A stretch of DNA of 37,373 bases from positions 1 through 37,373 of the forward strand of contig QFQF01000022.1 in NCBI GenBank assembly GCA_003248935.1, given 5' to 3'. The notes beneath the pieces were generated by a model. It saw only the letters and a list, made by a program, of their open reading frames with translations. It was not told the DNA's origin and did no database searches. The position numbers and the translations under genes are program-made. The stretch comes from Sphingobium sp. (lineage in GTDB: Bacteria; Pseudomonadota; Alphaproteobacteria; Sphingomonadales; Sphingomonadaceae). Shown in pieces: positions 8,234 to 16,727 of the stretch. Position 1 is the first letter of the stretch. Every line of letters begins with the position of its first letter.

Positions 8234-8929
8234 TCAGCGAAGCGACAGCGCCGCCTCGAGGATCGCGCGGTCGCGAGGGTGGAGATTGTCGAGGCACGCC
8301 TGCGAAGCGGCGTCGCCCGAGACCCTACGGGCCAATCGCGCGAGCAGCGCATCATCGCCGCGCTTGTCGACGGCGGAGAAGAAGTCGCGGATGATCGGCG
8401 TATGGACGTATACCTTCCCGGCGAACTTGCCGTCGAACAGGTCGAGCGGATGGGCCGTGGCGACGGCCGGCGAGGAGCCCCGGGTCGATTTCGCCACAGT
8501 CGACACCTTTGGGAGGGACCCGGCCTCCCCTGCCCCGCCCGCGCCGGGATCCTGTGCGACCGAGGTGGTCACTGGTTTCGCCGTGGGCCGGGGCGCCGCG
8601 CGACCACGCGCCCGCGACGGACGTGCGGCCTGTTTCGCCGAAGCCCGTCCGCTTCGGATCTCGTTGCAGATGGCGCCAAGCTCACGGTTGAACGTGCTGG
8701 TGTTGGGCAGCGGACCGGACCGGCGATTGGCTTCGATGATCTTGCGGACCTGCGCCGTCGGCAGGTCGGGGCGTACCGCAAAGATGTGCTCGATAAGCGG
8801 CATGAGCTGGCGCGCGGCGCGACGCTGCGATGGCCGCTCCGGGGGCTGCCAGGCAGCGACCGCCTGATCGATGCCCTCGAGATCGAAGTCGGCAAAGCCG
8901 GCCCGCGGGGCGTGATCGTCTGAAGACAT
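8234..8929 (-). CDS. Unrecognised 231-aa protein, first gene of the mobilisation operon
   Basis: I place the start at the ATG at 8929 (MSSDDHAPRAGF), behind a strong AGGGAGG site; upstream in-frame sequence is non-coding in character. Residues about 10-90 form a predicted helical, Arg-rich domain. A disordered Ala/Pro/Arg/Ser linker follows (about 95-155), then a C-terminal helical domain (about 160-231: LDLFDGKFAGKVYVHTPIIR, ending NLHPRDRAILEAALSLR). I do not recognise either domain. Two domains joined by a basic flexible linker, at the head of a relaxase operon, would fit a DNA-binding or regulatory partner; that is only context. Confidence 0.65.
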   Translation of the reverse strand: MSSDDHAPRAGFADFDLEGIDQAVAAWQPPERPSQRRAARQLMPLIEHIFAVRPDLPTAQVRKIIEANRRSGPLPNTSTFNRELGAICNEIRSGRASAKQAARPSRARGRAAPRPTAKPVTTSVAQDPGAGGAGEAGSLPKVSTVAKSTRGSSPAVATAHPLDLFDGKFAGKVYVHTPIIRDFFSAVDKRGDDALLARLARRVSGDAASQACLDNLHPRDRAILEAALSLR

Positions 8930-9378
8930 AGGGCCTCCCTGGCCGCAATACGGCGGCCGAGCTTTCGGTTGAATGGGGCGGGGGCGGGTCCCCCTGGCGC
9001 GCAGATGCGTGGCTCTCGTCCCGCCGGTCCCGACCCCCCGGTCGGCCGCAGGCGGCAACATCGCCGCCCAATGGAGGTCGCCTCCCTCTCTCGCCGGGCT
9101 GCCACGCCGGCGAGCGCGCACATTGGCGGCGGGCTCCACGCGTCCACCCGAAGATGGCCTATGAGTGTTGAGGATAGGATCACGCGTGATCCGTCAATGC
9201 CGGATCGGCGCGCCAGTGAATTCAATCGAAATAGCGGATCGGATTGCACCTCGGCGGACATTTCCGCATCCGCAAGTGTCGAGGATTTCTGCCGGTTACG
9301 GAGCCGCTTCCACCCGTCTCGCTCGGCTGACGCGCATTTTGTCCTTGGCGATCAGAATTCGCCGCCTAAAACCCGTTG
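8930..9378. promoter_or_regulatory. 449-bp intergenic region between divergent element genes, rich in inverted repeats
   Basis: No gene is supported here. It holds GGAGG-tcg-CCTCC (9073-9085), CTCGCCGG-N9-CCGGCGAG (9090-9114) and the perfect 16-bp palindrome GGATCACGCGTGATCC (9177-9192), followed by ATCCG-N7-CGGAT. It lies between two outward-facing transcription units of the mobile block, so it probably contains both promoters and an operator. A second origin-like role cannot be excluded. Confidence 0.5.
9177..9192. repeat. Perfect 16-bp palindrome, candidate operator
   Basis: GGATCACGCGTGATCC is fully self-complementary. It lies 187 bp before the rightward gene at 9379 and 248 bp before the leftward gene at 8929. 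This length and symmetry suit a dimeric helix-turn-helix or ribbon-helix-helix repressor. Confidence 0.5.
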
Positions 9379-10191
9379 ATGCAGATACCTTCAACACTCC
9401 GCATCGAAGACACGGACGCGATCACCACCGCGGTCGCGAGGCTCGTCACGGCGCGCTTGTGCACGTTCGACCAGCGGCTCGACGAGGCACATGTTCGCCG
9501 ACTGGCGCATGAGGCCATCGCCGCTGGCCGTGACCTCGAGGATCTGACCGCGCGCGTCGCTGAAGATGCGAAGGCCATTCTCGCGGGCAAGGTCGGCGCG
9601 GATCTTGCCAACGCCGCGCGCCTCTCACGGGATGCTCTGGATTCACCTGACGGTCGTCGCCGCTGGCTGCATACCGCGCACAAGACGACGCTGAGCGTCT
9701 ACCATCAGACGGCCGAAGATCATCGTGCCGGCAAAGCCTCGGCGTTCGATCTCTTCCTCGCACAGGTGGCGCTAGCCGGTATCGCGAGAGCCAGGGGCCT
9801 CGTGGGATTGCCGGTCGACGCGGCCGACACCCGCAACATGCGCTACGTCCGCTCGTTTCAGCCGGCCGACTATCCGGATCCTTGCCTGCGCGCCGCGATC
9901 GTGGACGCGGTGTTCAATGCGAACGAGGCAAGCCTGTCGATCATCCGCTCGCGTGCCGGGCGCCTGCCCGATGACGACAAGGGCCAGATCACGGTCCTGC
10001 TGGACGCCATGGACGCTCCGGACGATCATGTACGCGCGAGCCTGACTGCGCTTGCCGGGCAGATCATCGGTGAAGATGGACGGCGTTTTCAGATTGAAGC
10101 TCGCCAGCCAGCGGACTTCGTCGCCATGGCGCGTCAACTCGCTTCGACCTTGAGGCCGTTTGATCGCAATGGCTCTCACTATGGGGTCTGA
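9379..10191 (+). CDS. Unrecognised 270-aa protein of the mobile block
   Basis: The start is the ATG at 9379 (a TTG lies just before it). The protein is predicted almost wholly helical, acidic and soluble, without signal peptide or membrane segment. Recognisable stretches include RLAHEAIAAGRDLEDLTARVAEDAKAILAG (split here across about residues 35-64), FDLFLAQVALAGIARARGL near the middle and the C-terminal SRAGRLPDDDKGQITVLLDA. I know no family for it. It reads away from the mobilisation operon. A decayed partial copy of its last third lies at 11261-11450, so a second, related gene once stood downstream. A cargo or element-maintenance role is conceivable but not shown. Confidence 0.65.
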   Translation: MQIPSTLRIEDTDAITTAVARLVTARLCTFDQRLDEAHVRRLAHEAIAAGRDLEDLTARVAEDAKAILAGKVGADLANAARLSRDALDSPDGRRRWLHTAHKTTLSVYHQTAEDHRAGKASAFDLFLAQVALAGIARARGLVGLPVDAADTRNMRYVRSFQPADYPDPCLRAAIVDAVFNANEASLSIIRSRAGRLPDDDKGQITVLLDAMDAPDDHVRASLTALAGQIIGEDGRRFQIEARQPADFVAMARQLASTLRPFDRNGSHYGV

Positions 10192-10195
10192 GCGG

Positions 10196-10396
10196 ATGGT
10201 CGCGATGAGGCCCTCATTTCAGCCTTGGACCGTCGGCAACAGGCTCGGCTTGGGCGACCTCTATGTCTGCGACGAGGAAGACCTCAACAGCCTGACAGGC
10301 CTCGAACTCCGGATCTCATCCTCCACGATCGACCGTGAAACCGGGCTTTCCAAAGGTGCCCTCACATGGTGCGGCCCGACTGGACAACGGCTGTGA
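10196..10396 (+). CDS. Possible 66-aa protein, family unknown
   Basis: The frame begins MVAMRPSFQPW five bases after the preceding stop; the ATG at 10205 is an alternative. It contains VGNRLGLGDLYVCDEEDLNS, then LTGLELRISSSTIDRETGLS, and ends overlapping the next gene by 31 bp. GC-rich third positions support coding. It may be a real small gene in a tight rightward operon, or the 5' part of a gene split by frameshift from the one at 10366. No domain is recognised. Confidence 0.4.
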   Translation: MVAMRPSFQPWTVGNRLGLGDLYVCDEEDLNSLTGLELRISSSTIDRETGLSKGALTWCGPTGQRL

Positions 10397-11199
10397 CCAC
10401 GACCTGCCCCGCCACGCCGGCCATATCGGAGCTGGCACTGACGGACATCAGCGTTGCCCGTCGGCCGGGCCAGTTCGCACTCAAGGTGACTGCCGACCGG
10501 CAGTGGGTAACGCATCAGGTCGCGGCGTGGTCGGTCGGACTGAGGTGGCTGACGTTCGAGTTTGACAACACCGTGCATGACCCCATGTCGCCGCTCTTCG
10601 TCGCGGGCATGGACCGCGAGTACCTGTCGACGGTGGAGCAGGCGCCGTTCGAAGCGTGGATGGTTCCGAACCTCGCACGGCACCAGGAGATGCACGAAGC
10701 TGCGTTGGCATGGGGGCTCGCACCCGGAGGTCAGCATGACCTTCCACTTGAATACATCCAAGTCGACCGCCTGCTCAAGGACATGCTGAGGGGGGACGGG
10801 GTGGAGATGCACGGCCCTGCAGAGAAGATGGCCAACGACAACTATTACCTTCAGTTGGTCGCTAACAACATGCACCACATGCAAACCTACGTCGGCGACA
10901 TGCGCTTCCAGCTGAGCCAGGTAGGAATGTGTCTGCCGGTGTTGTCCGCCGAAGTGCCGATCGGCACCGCAATCTACCGCGGCTTCGCGCTGGACGTGGA
11001 CCAGGGATTTCCGGACGTCATCAATGACGGCGTCATCGGCCGCCCCCTCGGGGAACTGGTGGCCACAGGGTCCGTCGAGCTCGACCGGCGAACGATTACC
11101 GAGGTCCTGACTTCCTGGGAGGGCGTGCCGGACTGTCGGCTCAAGGACGGCTGGACGCGCCTTCAGCTCGAGTCCGATCTTGTAGAGTTGGGGAAGTGA
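10366..11199 (+). CDS. Unrecognised 277-aa protein of the mobile block
   Basis: A soluble, probably cytoplasmic protein without signal peptide or membrane segments. Visible features: a beta-rich N-terminal part (ISELALTDISVARRPGQF, then ALKVTADRQWVTHQVAAW), a Met/His-rich central stretch (NNMHHMQTYVGDMRFQL, about residues 166-182) and a C-terminal part ending TRLQLESDLVELGK. I recognise no motif for nuclease, kinase, transposase or toxin activity. Codon use is like its neighbours. It follows the short frame at 10196 and precedes the decayed duplicate at 11261-11450, so it sits between a gene and that gene's broken paralogue. Function unknown. Confidence 0.6.
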   Translation: MVRPDWTTAVTTTCPATPAISELALTDISVARRPGQFALKVTADRQWVTHQVAAWSVGLRWLTFEFDNTVHDPMSPLFVAGMDREYLSTVEQAPFEAWMVPNLARHQEMHEAALAWGLAPGGQHDLPLEYIQVDRLLKDMLRGDGVEMHGPAEKMANDNYYLQLVANNMHHMQTYVGDMRFQLSQVGMCLPVLSAEVPIGTAIYRGFALDVDQGFPDVINDGVIGRPLGELVATGSVELDRRTITEVLTSWEGVPDCRLKDGWTRLQLESDLVELGK

Positions 11200-11260
11200 C
11201 GCGTCGATGAAGATACGGGAACTGAGAAGCCGTGAACCAGACACTTGACCGTGGCCATCG

Positions 11261-11450
11261 AGGTGCCGGCAAACTCCCCGACGACCACAAGGGCTCGATC
11301 ACCGCCCTGCTGGACGCCCTCGATGCCAAGAACTCCGAACTTCGCGCAAGCCCGACCGCGTTCGCCAGGCGGATCAGATGAAAAACGACAGCATTTCGAT
11401 ATCGACCCGTCAACCGCCAGACTTGGCCGCGATATCACGTTAACTCGCCA
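11261..11450 (+). pseudogene. Decayed duplicate of the C-terminal third of the 9379-10191 gene
   Basis: From 11262 one frame reads GAGKLPDDHKGSITALLDAL and on to RASPTAFARRIR before a TGA at 11379. This parallels RAGRLPDDDKGQITVLLDAM and RASLTALAGQII in the intact gene (coding 9952-10140). The match continues in another frame (DEKRQHFDIDPSTARLGRDI against EDGRRFQIEARQPADFVAM), so at least one frameshift has occurred. Nucleotide similarity is moderate, so the copy is an old paralogue, not a recent duplication. The 5' two-thirds are missing. Confidence 0.7.
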
Positions 11451-11732
11451 CAGCAGTGATGCCTAACGATTGAGCCAAACCTTCGTACGCGTTATAGACG
11501 CACGCTCAGCGCCCCACCCTTTTGCGGTCCAGGAGATCCAGATTACACAAACCTATGAAGTCGTTACTGGAAATGTGTCGGACTTCTCCAAACTGGTAGG
11601 CCACAGATGGTGGGGGGAAGCCGCCTGTCCGTTATCAGACGTCACGCCGCAAAAGCGGCCCTTCGTTCAGCCTGCCCCTCAAGGCGGACGTTCGTTCACA
11701 TAGCGGATTAAAGCCCATTTTGGTGGATACTC

Positions 11733-11743
11733 GGGGCGCATTG
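11733..11743 (+). repeat. Right copy of flanking 11-bp direct repeat (possible att site)
   Basis: GGGGCGCATTG, identical to 3630-3640 and in the same orientation, 32 bp before the amidase stop codon. Confidence 0.4.
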
Positions 11744-11775
11744 AAGAACGGCTGAGTGTCGTCTTCTGGGCCGCT

Positions 11776-13488
11776 CTACTCCGTAGGTGGCTGCTGCTCC
11801 TTCCTAGTTGGCATCAAGGCGGCGATCTCCTCTGCGATCGCAAGCATTCTAGCTTCGTCGAACAGATGGCCGGTTAGTGTCGTGCCGAAGGGTACCGGCC
11901 TCCTCTTTGCGCCAGCCGTTTGCTTTTCGGTCGGAATGTAACTGGCGAAGCCGGTGCGGGTCGGTTGGTCGATAAATCCGGACGGCATCACGATAGCCGG
12001 GTAGCCGCAGTGATTGCCGATCGCGAGAAGACCGGCCGCGTCGTTGGGATGCAGGATCGCATCGACCGGCGCCATCGTGGCCGCGAACTGCTGCATCAGG
12101 CGGCGGCGGACACGCTGCGCCTGGATATAGTTTACGGCCGTTTCGAAATGGGCGGCACGCCAACTATTCGGCCACGCCACGTCGTCCTGCCACGCCAGCA
12201 GATCGTCACGCCCGTCCGCGGTCAGATCGGCGAAGGCCGCCGCCGATTCCGTCACCACCAGGCCGCCCAGCAGCGACAGGTCGACGTCCGGCATCGTCAC
12301 CTCGACCATGCGGAAGCCCGCGCGCCGCGCCGCCGCCAGCATCGCGCGATCGGTGGGCAATCCTTGCGCGAACCATTCGGGCCGATAACCCAGCGTCACC
12401 GACGCCGGATCGAACCCGGCCGGCGCGAAGGGGAGCGACCAGCACGACGGGTCGATGCCGTCTGCGCCCGCGATCGTCGACAGCACGGCGGGCATGTCGC
12501 GGCTGTCGCGCGCGATCACGCCGATCTTGTCGTACGACCAGCACAACGCCATCGCCCCCGATCGCGGCACCCGGCCGAAGGTGGGGCGCAGACCGACCGC
12601 GCCGCACCGGGTGGAAGGGGAGATGATCGACCCCATGGTTTCGGTCCCGATCGCGAAGGCGCATAGGCCGTCCGCCACCGCCGCGGCGCTGCCGGCGGAC
12701 GATCCCGACGACCCTTCCTCGACGTTCCACGGGTTGCGGGTGCGGCCCCCGTACCAGATGTCACCATAAGCCAGGGCGCCGCAACTCGTCTTCGCGAGCA
12801 GGATCGCGCCCGCCTCGCGCAGGCGCGTGACGATCGTGGCATCGGTCGAAGGCACGCGGTCGCGATAAGGCTCTGCACCCCAGGCGGTCCGGACCCCCGC
12901 GGTGTCGATGAGGTCCTTCAGGCCATAGGGCAGGCCATGCAGCGGTCCGCGCCAGCGGCCCGCCGCCAGCTCACGATCGAGCCGGTCGGCCTCGGCCCGA
13001 GCGCTGTCGGCGACGAGGGTCGCGATGCAGTTCAGCCGCCCCGCCCGCGTCGCGATCCGCTGGAGATACAGGTCGGTCAGGTCGCGTGCGGTCAGGCGGC
13101 GGGCGGCGATCCAGCCCGACAATTGCCACGCCGGGGCGAAGGCGATCGCCTCCGCATCGCGCGGCAGCGGCGGTAGGTCGGGTCGAGGCGCCGGCGTTTC
13201 CGACGCCGCGCGCAGCGCCCACCCCGGCAATCGCGGGTCGAACAGCTCCGCGGGCGCGAGCGCATTGTCGAGCCGAAGCCGCGCGAGGCGGCGCGCGCGC
13301 TCGACGATGTCGTCCACCGCGCCCAGCATCTGCTGCTGTTCCGCCGCGGTGAAGGTAAGCCCGGTGAGCGGCGCGCACGTCCCGGGCGGCACCGCGGCGG
13401 GGTCGGCGGCGGCGGCGGCGGGGACGCCCGCCCCCAGAGCCGCTGCCCCGCCGACGGAGAGGAACGTCCGGCGATCGAGGTCGGTCAT
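11776..13488 (-). CDS. Tat-exported amidase-signature enzyme
   Basis: The 570-aa protein starts MTDLDRRTFLSVGGAAALGAG, a twin-arginine signal, so it should fold in the cytoplasm and act in the periplasm. The Ser-cisSer-Lys triad of the amidase-signature family is visible: Lys191 in YGLKDLID, Ser263 in SGSSAGSAAA and nucleophile Ser287 in GTETMGSII. The family hydrolyses C-N bonds of amides, including peptide and carbamate-like substrates. About 110 residues precede the core, more than in minimal amidases. It follows the TonB receptor by 20 bp on the same strand, so it is probably the last gene of the sigma/FecR/receptor operon and acts on the imported ligand. The substrate is unknown. Confidence 0.85.
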   Translation of the reverse strand: MTDLDRRTFLSVGGAAALGAGVPAAAAADPAAVPPGTCAPLTGLTFTAAEQQQMLGAVDDIVERARRLARLRLDNALAPAELFDPRLPGWALRAASETPAPRPDLPPLPRDAEAIAFAPAWQLSGWIAARRLTARDLTDLYLQRIATRAGRLNCIATLVADSARAEADRLDRELAAGRWRGPLHGLPYGLKDLIDTAGVRTAWGAEPYRDRVPSTDATIVTRLREAGAILLAKTSCGALAYGDIWYGGRTRNPWNVEEGSSGSSAGSAAAVADGLCAFAIGTETMGSIISPSTRCGAVGLRPTFGRVPRSGAMALCWSYDKIGVIARDSRDMPAVLSTIAGADGIDPSCWSLPFAPAGFDPASVTLGYRPEWFAQGLPTDRAMLAAARRAGFRMVEVTMPDVDLSLLGGLVVTESAAAFADLTADGRDDLLAWQDDVAWPNSWRAAHFETAVNYIQAQRVRRRLMQQFAATMAPVDAILHPNDAAGLLAIGNHCGYPAIVMPSGFIDQPTRTGFASYIPTEKQTAGAKRRPVPFGTTLTGHLFDEARMLAIAEEIAALMPTRKEQQPPTE

Positions 13489-13508
13489 GAACGCTCCTTC
13501 CGCGTCGA

Positions 13509-16500
13509 TCAGAACGACGTGTTCACCCCCAGGTAGAAGTAGCGGCCGATGTTGTCGAACAGCGCGCCGCGCCCCGTGCCCTGGAACGTCACCGCGCTGA
13601 ACGGGGGCGTCACGTCGAACAGGTTGTTGACGCCCAGGTACAGCTTGAACCGCGGCGCGACGTCGGTGGCGAGGTACAGGTCGTTGTAGACCCGCAACCC
13701 GACGTTGTTGTCGTCGCGCCCTTCCGCGGTCGCCTGGCTGTCGACCTTCGTCTTCGAGATATAGCGCACCGTCCAGTCGAACGACACCGGGCCGACCGTC
13801 ACACCCGGCGCGACGTTGAAGCGCCAGGTGGGATTGTCCACCTCGCCCCGGCTGACGTCACGGGTGGTGGGATCGTCGGTCACGACCTCCAGCTCGTTGC
13901 GGATCAGATAGGTGCCCCCGAACGCCAGCCGCCCCCTGGCCGCACCGAAATCGTGCGTGATGTTCGCCTTGGCATCCACACCCTCGGCACGCAGGCTGCC
14001 GACGTTGATGGGGGACACATCGACGCTGGTGATCGCCCCGTCGCCGCGCCGGGTGACGAGGCTGCAGAACGGGTTCTGGATCGTGCTGGCATCGACGCAA
14101 TTGTCGACCGCGCGCTGAAGCGGCACGGTGTTGATCGCCCCCTTCAGCCCGATCTTCCACCAGTCGACCGACACCGCAAAGCCCGGGATCGCGCGCGGCG
14201 TCAGCACCGCACCGGCGGTCCAGCTGTCCGACGTCTCCTCCGACAACGACGGATTGCCCCCGGTGATGACCGTCTTGGCGACGCCCGCGAACGGATCGGT
14301 ATAGTTGGCGGGGATGCCCAAGGCGGCGCAATTGGCGGCGCGGTTGGGCGTCAGGTTGGTCCGCGTGGAATCGCAGGGATCGAGGATGAAGGCATTGCTC
14401 GACGCGCCGGGATTGTAGAGTTCCGACAGGTTCGGCGCACGCACGCTGCGCGAGCGCGTCACGCGAAAGCGCAGATCCGGCACGGGCGCCCATTGCCCGC
14501 CCAGCTTCCAGGCGAAGGTGCCCCCGATCGTGCTGTAGTCGGAATAGCGTGCCGCGCCCTCGAAGGAGAGCTCGTGCAGGAACGGCTGGTTGGCGACGAT
14601 CGGGACCAGCAGCTCGCCGAACACTTCCTTCACGTTGAAGTTCGCGGCGATCGCGGCGTCGGTGAGGAACAGAAGCTCGCCCGCAGCCTGTCGCGGATCG
14701 GGCGTCACGCGCGTCGTCTCGCGGCGATACTCCACGCCGGCCGCCACCTGCACCGGCCCGGCGGGCAGGTCGAGCGGCTTGGCGGTGAGTTGCAGCCCGG
14801 CCACTTCCTGCGTGTTCTCGATCTGGCGGTTCGAGGTGTAGTCGAAATAGGCGAGCGCCGCGGGGGTCGCGGCATTGGGGCCGAACAGGTTGAGCGGGAC
14901 GCAGCCTGCCGCCTGTGCCGCCGTGTCGCGGCACACCGGGCCGTTGGCGCCCTGCACCACGTCGACCGCCTGGTTGAAGCGGCTGATGATGCGGTTGTGG
15001 GTGCGGACCGTATCGGCCTGGTAGCGGCCGTATTGATAGAAGCCCATCCAGTGGACGCGATTGCCAAGGTCGCCCTCCAGACCCGCGACGCCGGTGACCG
15101 TGTCGCGCGTGATGAAGCGCTCGTTGATCCCCTGGTCGATGTTGGTGCGGCCGACCGACAGGCTGGTCTGCCCCGCCGCCGTCATCAGCCGCCGCACGTC
15201 GGCCGGGATCAGCGGGTTGTCCAGCGTCAGCGTGATGCCGAGGTCGAAGGTGGGTTGCAGGCGCGCGACCGTCTTCGTGCGCGCATATTGCGCGTCGCCG
15301 AAGAAGTTGATGCCGTTGCTGATCTTAAATTCGAGATGCGCGGTGCCCGCGAACACCTCGGTTTCGTTGCGCAGCGGGGCGAAGTCGGCATCGTCGAAGC
15401 CGTCGCCGCCGACGCCCAGGAAGCCCGTCGGGCCGTAGGGCGTCGCGTCGTTGCGGGTCGGGCGCACGCCACCGGCGTCATAGGTATAGCGCGTGCCCCC
15501 GATCACGAAGGCGCCGCCGTAGCTGGTGCCGGGATAGCGGTAGTTCGCCACCGCGATTGAATCGAAGATCCCGTCCGATGGCCCGGTGTTGGCTGGATTG
15601 CCAAACAGATCGACCTGCCGCAGACCGAAGGCGCGCTGATTGGCCTGAAGCGGCTGCTCCTTGTTGTATGAGACGCCGACCACCACCGATCCGCGATCGT
15701 CGGCGAACCCCGACCCGATCAGCGCGCCCAACGAATAGCTGCCCGCATCGCCCTTGTCCGACACGCCGCTGCGGGCGCTGAGCTCGATGCCCTGCACCTT
15801 CGACTTGAGCGTGATGTTGACCACGCCGGTGACGGCGTCCGCGCCATAGACCGCGGCGGCGCCGCCGGTGATGACTTCGATCCGGTCGATCATGTTTGCC
15901 GGAATGGTCGACAGGTCCACCGCCGATGACAGCTCGGTGCCCGACACGCGTCGGCGGCCGTTGACCAGCACCAGCGTGCGGTTGGTGCCGAGCCCGCGCA
16001 GGTTGATGAACGCCGCACCCGCGTCGCCGTTGTAGTAGCTGTTCGCCTGTCCCAGGCCCACGCCGACCTCCGGCAGGCGCGCCAGGATGTCGCCGACGTT
16101 GCTGCGCCCCGTCGCCTCGATCGCAGCGGCATTCACCGTCGCCACCGGCTGCGGTGTGTCATAGCCGCGGCGTGCGAGGCGCGAACCCGTCACGACGATG
16201 TCCTGCGCGGGCTCTTCCTCCACCGTCTCAACGATGGGCGCGTCTGCGCCTGGCACCGGGGTGACCTGCGCCACGGCGACGGCACGCGCGCCGCCCATCT
16301 GTGCCGTCGTCGTCCGAGCGATCCAGACAGTATTGCCCTTGATGCGATAGCCGAGGTTCGACCCGCGCAGCAGCAGGTGCAGCGCCTGCTCGATCGTATA
16401 GGTGCCGTGGACGCCGTTGGTGACTTGGTTGCGCGTTAGATCGCCGTCGACGACGAGCTGGTAACCGGTGGCGATCGCCAGCTTGTTCAAGGCGCTGCCC

Positions 16501-16631
16501 AGGTTCTGCCGCTCGATCTGCAACGTGAGCTGCGCCGGCTGCGCGATCGCCGCCGATGCCGGCGACGCGATCGCGATCGCCAATCCCGCCGCACCCAGCA
16601 TGAGTCGGAATCCCCGCGTCGACGTGGTCAT
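13509..16631 (-). CDS. TonB-dependent receptor with STN signalling domain
   Basis: Start taken at the ATG at 16631 (MTTSTRGFRLMLGAAG, signal peptide ending near ASPASA), giving 1040 aa; an upstream in-frame ATG at 16706 looks non-coding. Residues about 35-105 (LQIERQNLGSALNKLAIATG through GYRIKGNTVWIAR) are an STN domain, the periplasmic module that talks to FecR. After a linker comes the TonB box-like DIVVTGSRL and the plug (AAFINLRGLGTNRTLVLVNG), then a long beta-barrel ending in Phe (YFYLGVNTSF), as outer-membrane barrels do. Neighbours are a FecR-type anti-sigma and an ECF sigma upstream and an amidase downstream. By analogy with FecA it should both import a ligand and signal its presence. 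Confidence 0.9.
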   Translation of the reverse strand: MTTSTRGFRLMLGAAGLAIAIASPASAAIAQPAQLTLQIERQNLGSALNKLAIATGYQLVVDGDLTRNQVTNGVHGTYTIEQALHLLLRGSNLGYRIKGNTVWIARTTTAQMGGARAVAVAQVTPVPGADAPIVETVEEEPAQDIVVTGSRLARRGYDTPQPVATVNAAAIEATGRSNVGDILARLPEVGVGLGQANSYYNGDAGAAFINLRGLGTNRTLVLVNGRRRVSGTELSSAVDLSTIPANMIDRIEVITGGAAAVYGADAVTGVVNITLKSKVQGIELSARSGVSDKGDAGSYSLGALIGSGFADDRGSVVVGVSYNKEQPLQANQRAFGLRQVDLFGNPANTGPSDGIFDSIAVANYRYPGTSYGGAFVIGGTRYTYDAGGVRPTRNDATPYGPTGFLGVGGDGFDDADFAPLRNETEVFAGTAHLEFKISNGINFFGDAQYARTKTVARLQPTFDLGITLTLDNPLIPADVRRLMTAAGQTSLSVGRTNIDQGINERFITRDTVTGVAGLEGDLGNRVHWMGFYQYGRYQADTVRTHNRIISRFNQAVDVVQGANGPVCRDTAAQAAGCVPLNLFGPNAATPAALAYFDYTSNRQIENTQEVAGLQLTAKPLDLPAGPVQVAAGVEYRRETTRVTPDPRQAAGELLFLTDAAIAANFNVKEVFGELLVPIVANQPFLHELSFEGAARYSDYSTIGGTFAWKLGGQWAPVPDLRFRVTRSRSVRAPNLSELYNPGASSNAFILDPCDSTRTNLTPNRAANCAALGIPANYTDPFAGVAKTVITGGNPSLSEETSDSWTAGAVLTPRAIPGFAVSVDWWKIGLKGAINTVPLQRAVDNCVDASTIQNPFCSLVTRRGDGAITSVDVSPINVGSLRAEGVDAKANITHDFGAARGRLAFGGTYLIRNELEVVTDDPTTRDVSRGEVDNPTWRFNVAPGVTVGPVSFDWTVRYISKTKVDSQATAEGRDDNNVGLRVYNDLYLATDVAPRFKLYLGVNNLFDVTPPFSAVTFQGTGRGALFDNIGRYFYLGVNTSF

Positions 16632-16727
16632 GATGCTATAGCCCCCAATGATGGCGAGGCGCGTGCTCGCGCTCTCGATCGGGAGAACGGACAGGGTCGG
16701 CGTCACCCCACCCGAAGCGTTAAAATT

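Larger units (their letters stand above)
3630..11743. mobile_element. Candidate integrated mobilisable element flanked by an 11-bp direct repeat
   Basis: GGGGCGCATTG occurs in direct orientation at 3630-3640 and 11733-11743, just outside the relaxase stop codon and just before the amidase gene. Both copies are preceded by GGAT a few bases upstream, giving a slightly longer imperfect match. The interval holds the mobilisation operon, candidate oriT and unrecognised genes; the flanks hold ordinary chromosomal-type genes. I see no integrase, resolvase or transfer-pore gene inside. The repeat could be an attachment core or a coincidence. Confidence 0.45.
11200..11775. other. 576-bp stretch with no intact gene; right edge of the mobile block
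   Basis: It contains the decayed duplicate (11261-11450) and the right 11-bp flanking repeat (11733-11743). A 77-codon open frame at 11470-11703 starts with TTG and has no recognisable content. I see no terminator with a T-run. Confidence 0.6.

Noticed and set aside
10261..11244. 327-codon open frame on the minus strand
   Set aside because: It is antisense to the 277-aa gene, gives a His/Arg-rich sequence without any domain, and spans two plus-strand genes; it is a by-product of GC-rich codon use.
11470..11703. 77-codon frame starting with TTG
   Set aside because: No good ribosome site, no conserved content, and it lies in a decayed region.
13953..15560. 535-codon open frame on the plus strand
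   Set aside because: Antisense to the STN TonB receptor; Arg/Ala-rich with no recognisable motif.
16631..16706. Upstream ATG of the STN receptor (25 extra residues)
   Set aside because: The extra residues precede a good signal peptide and would spoil it; the ATG at 16631 fits better.
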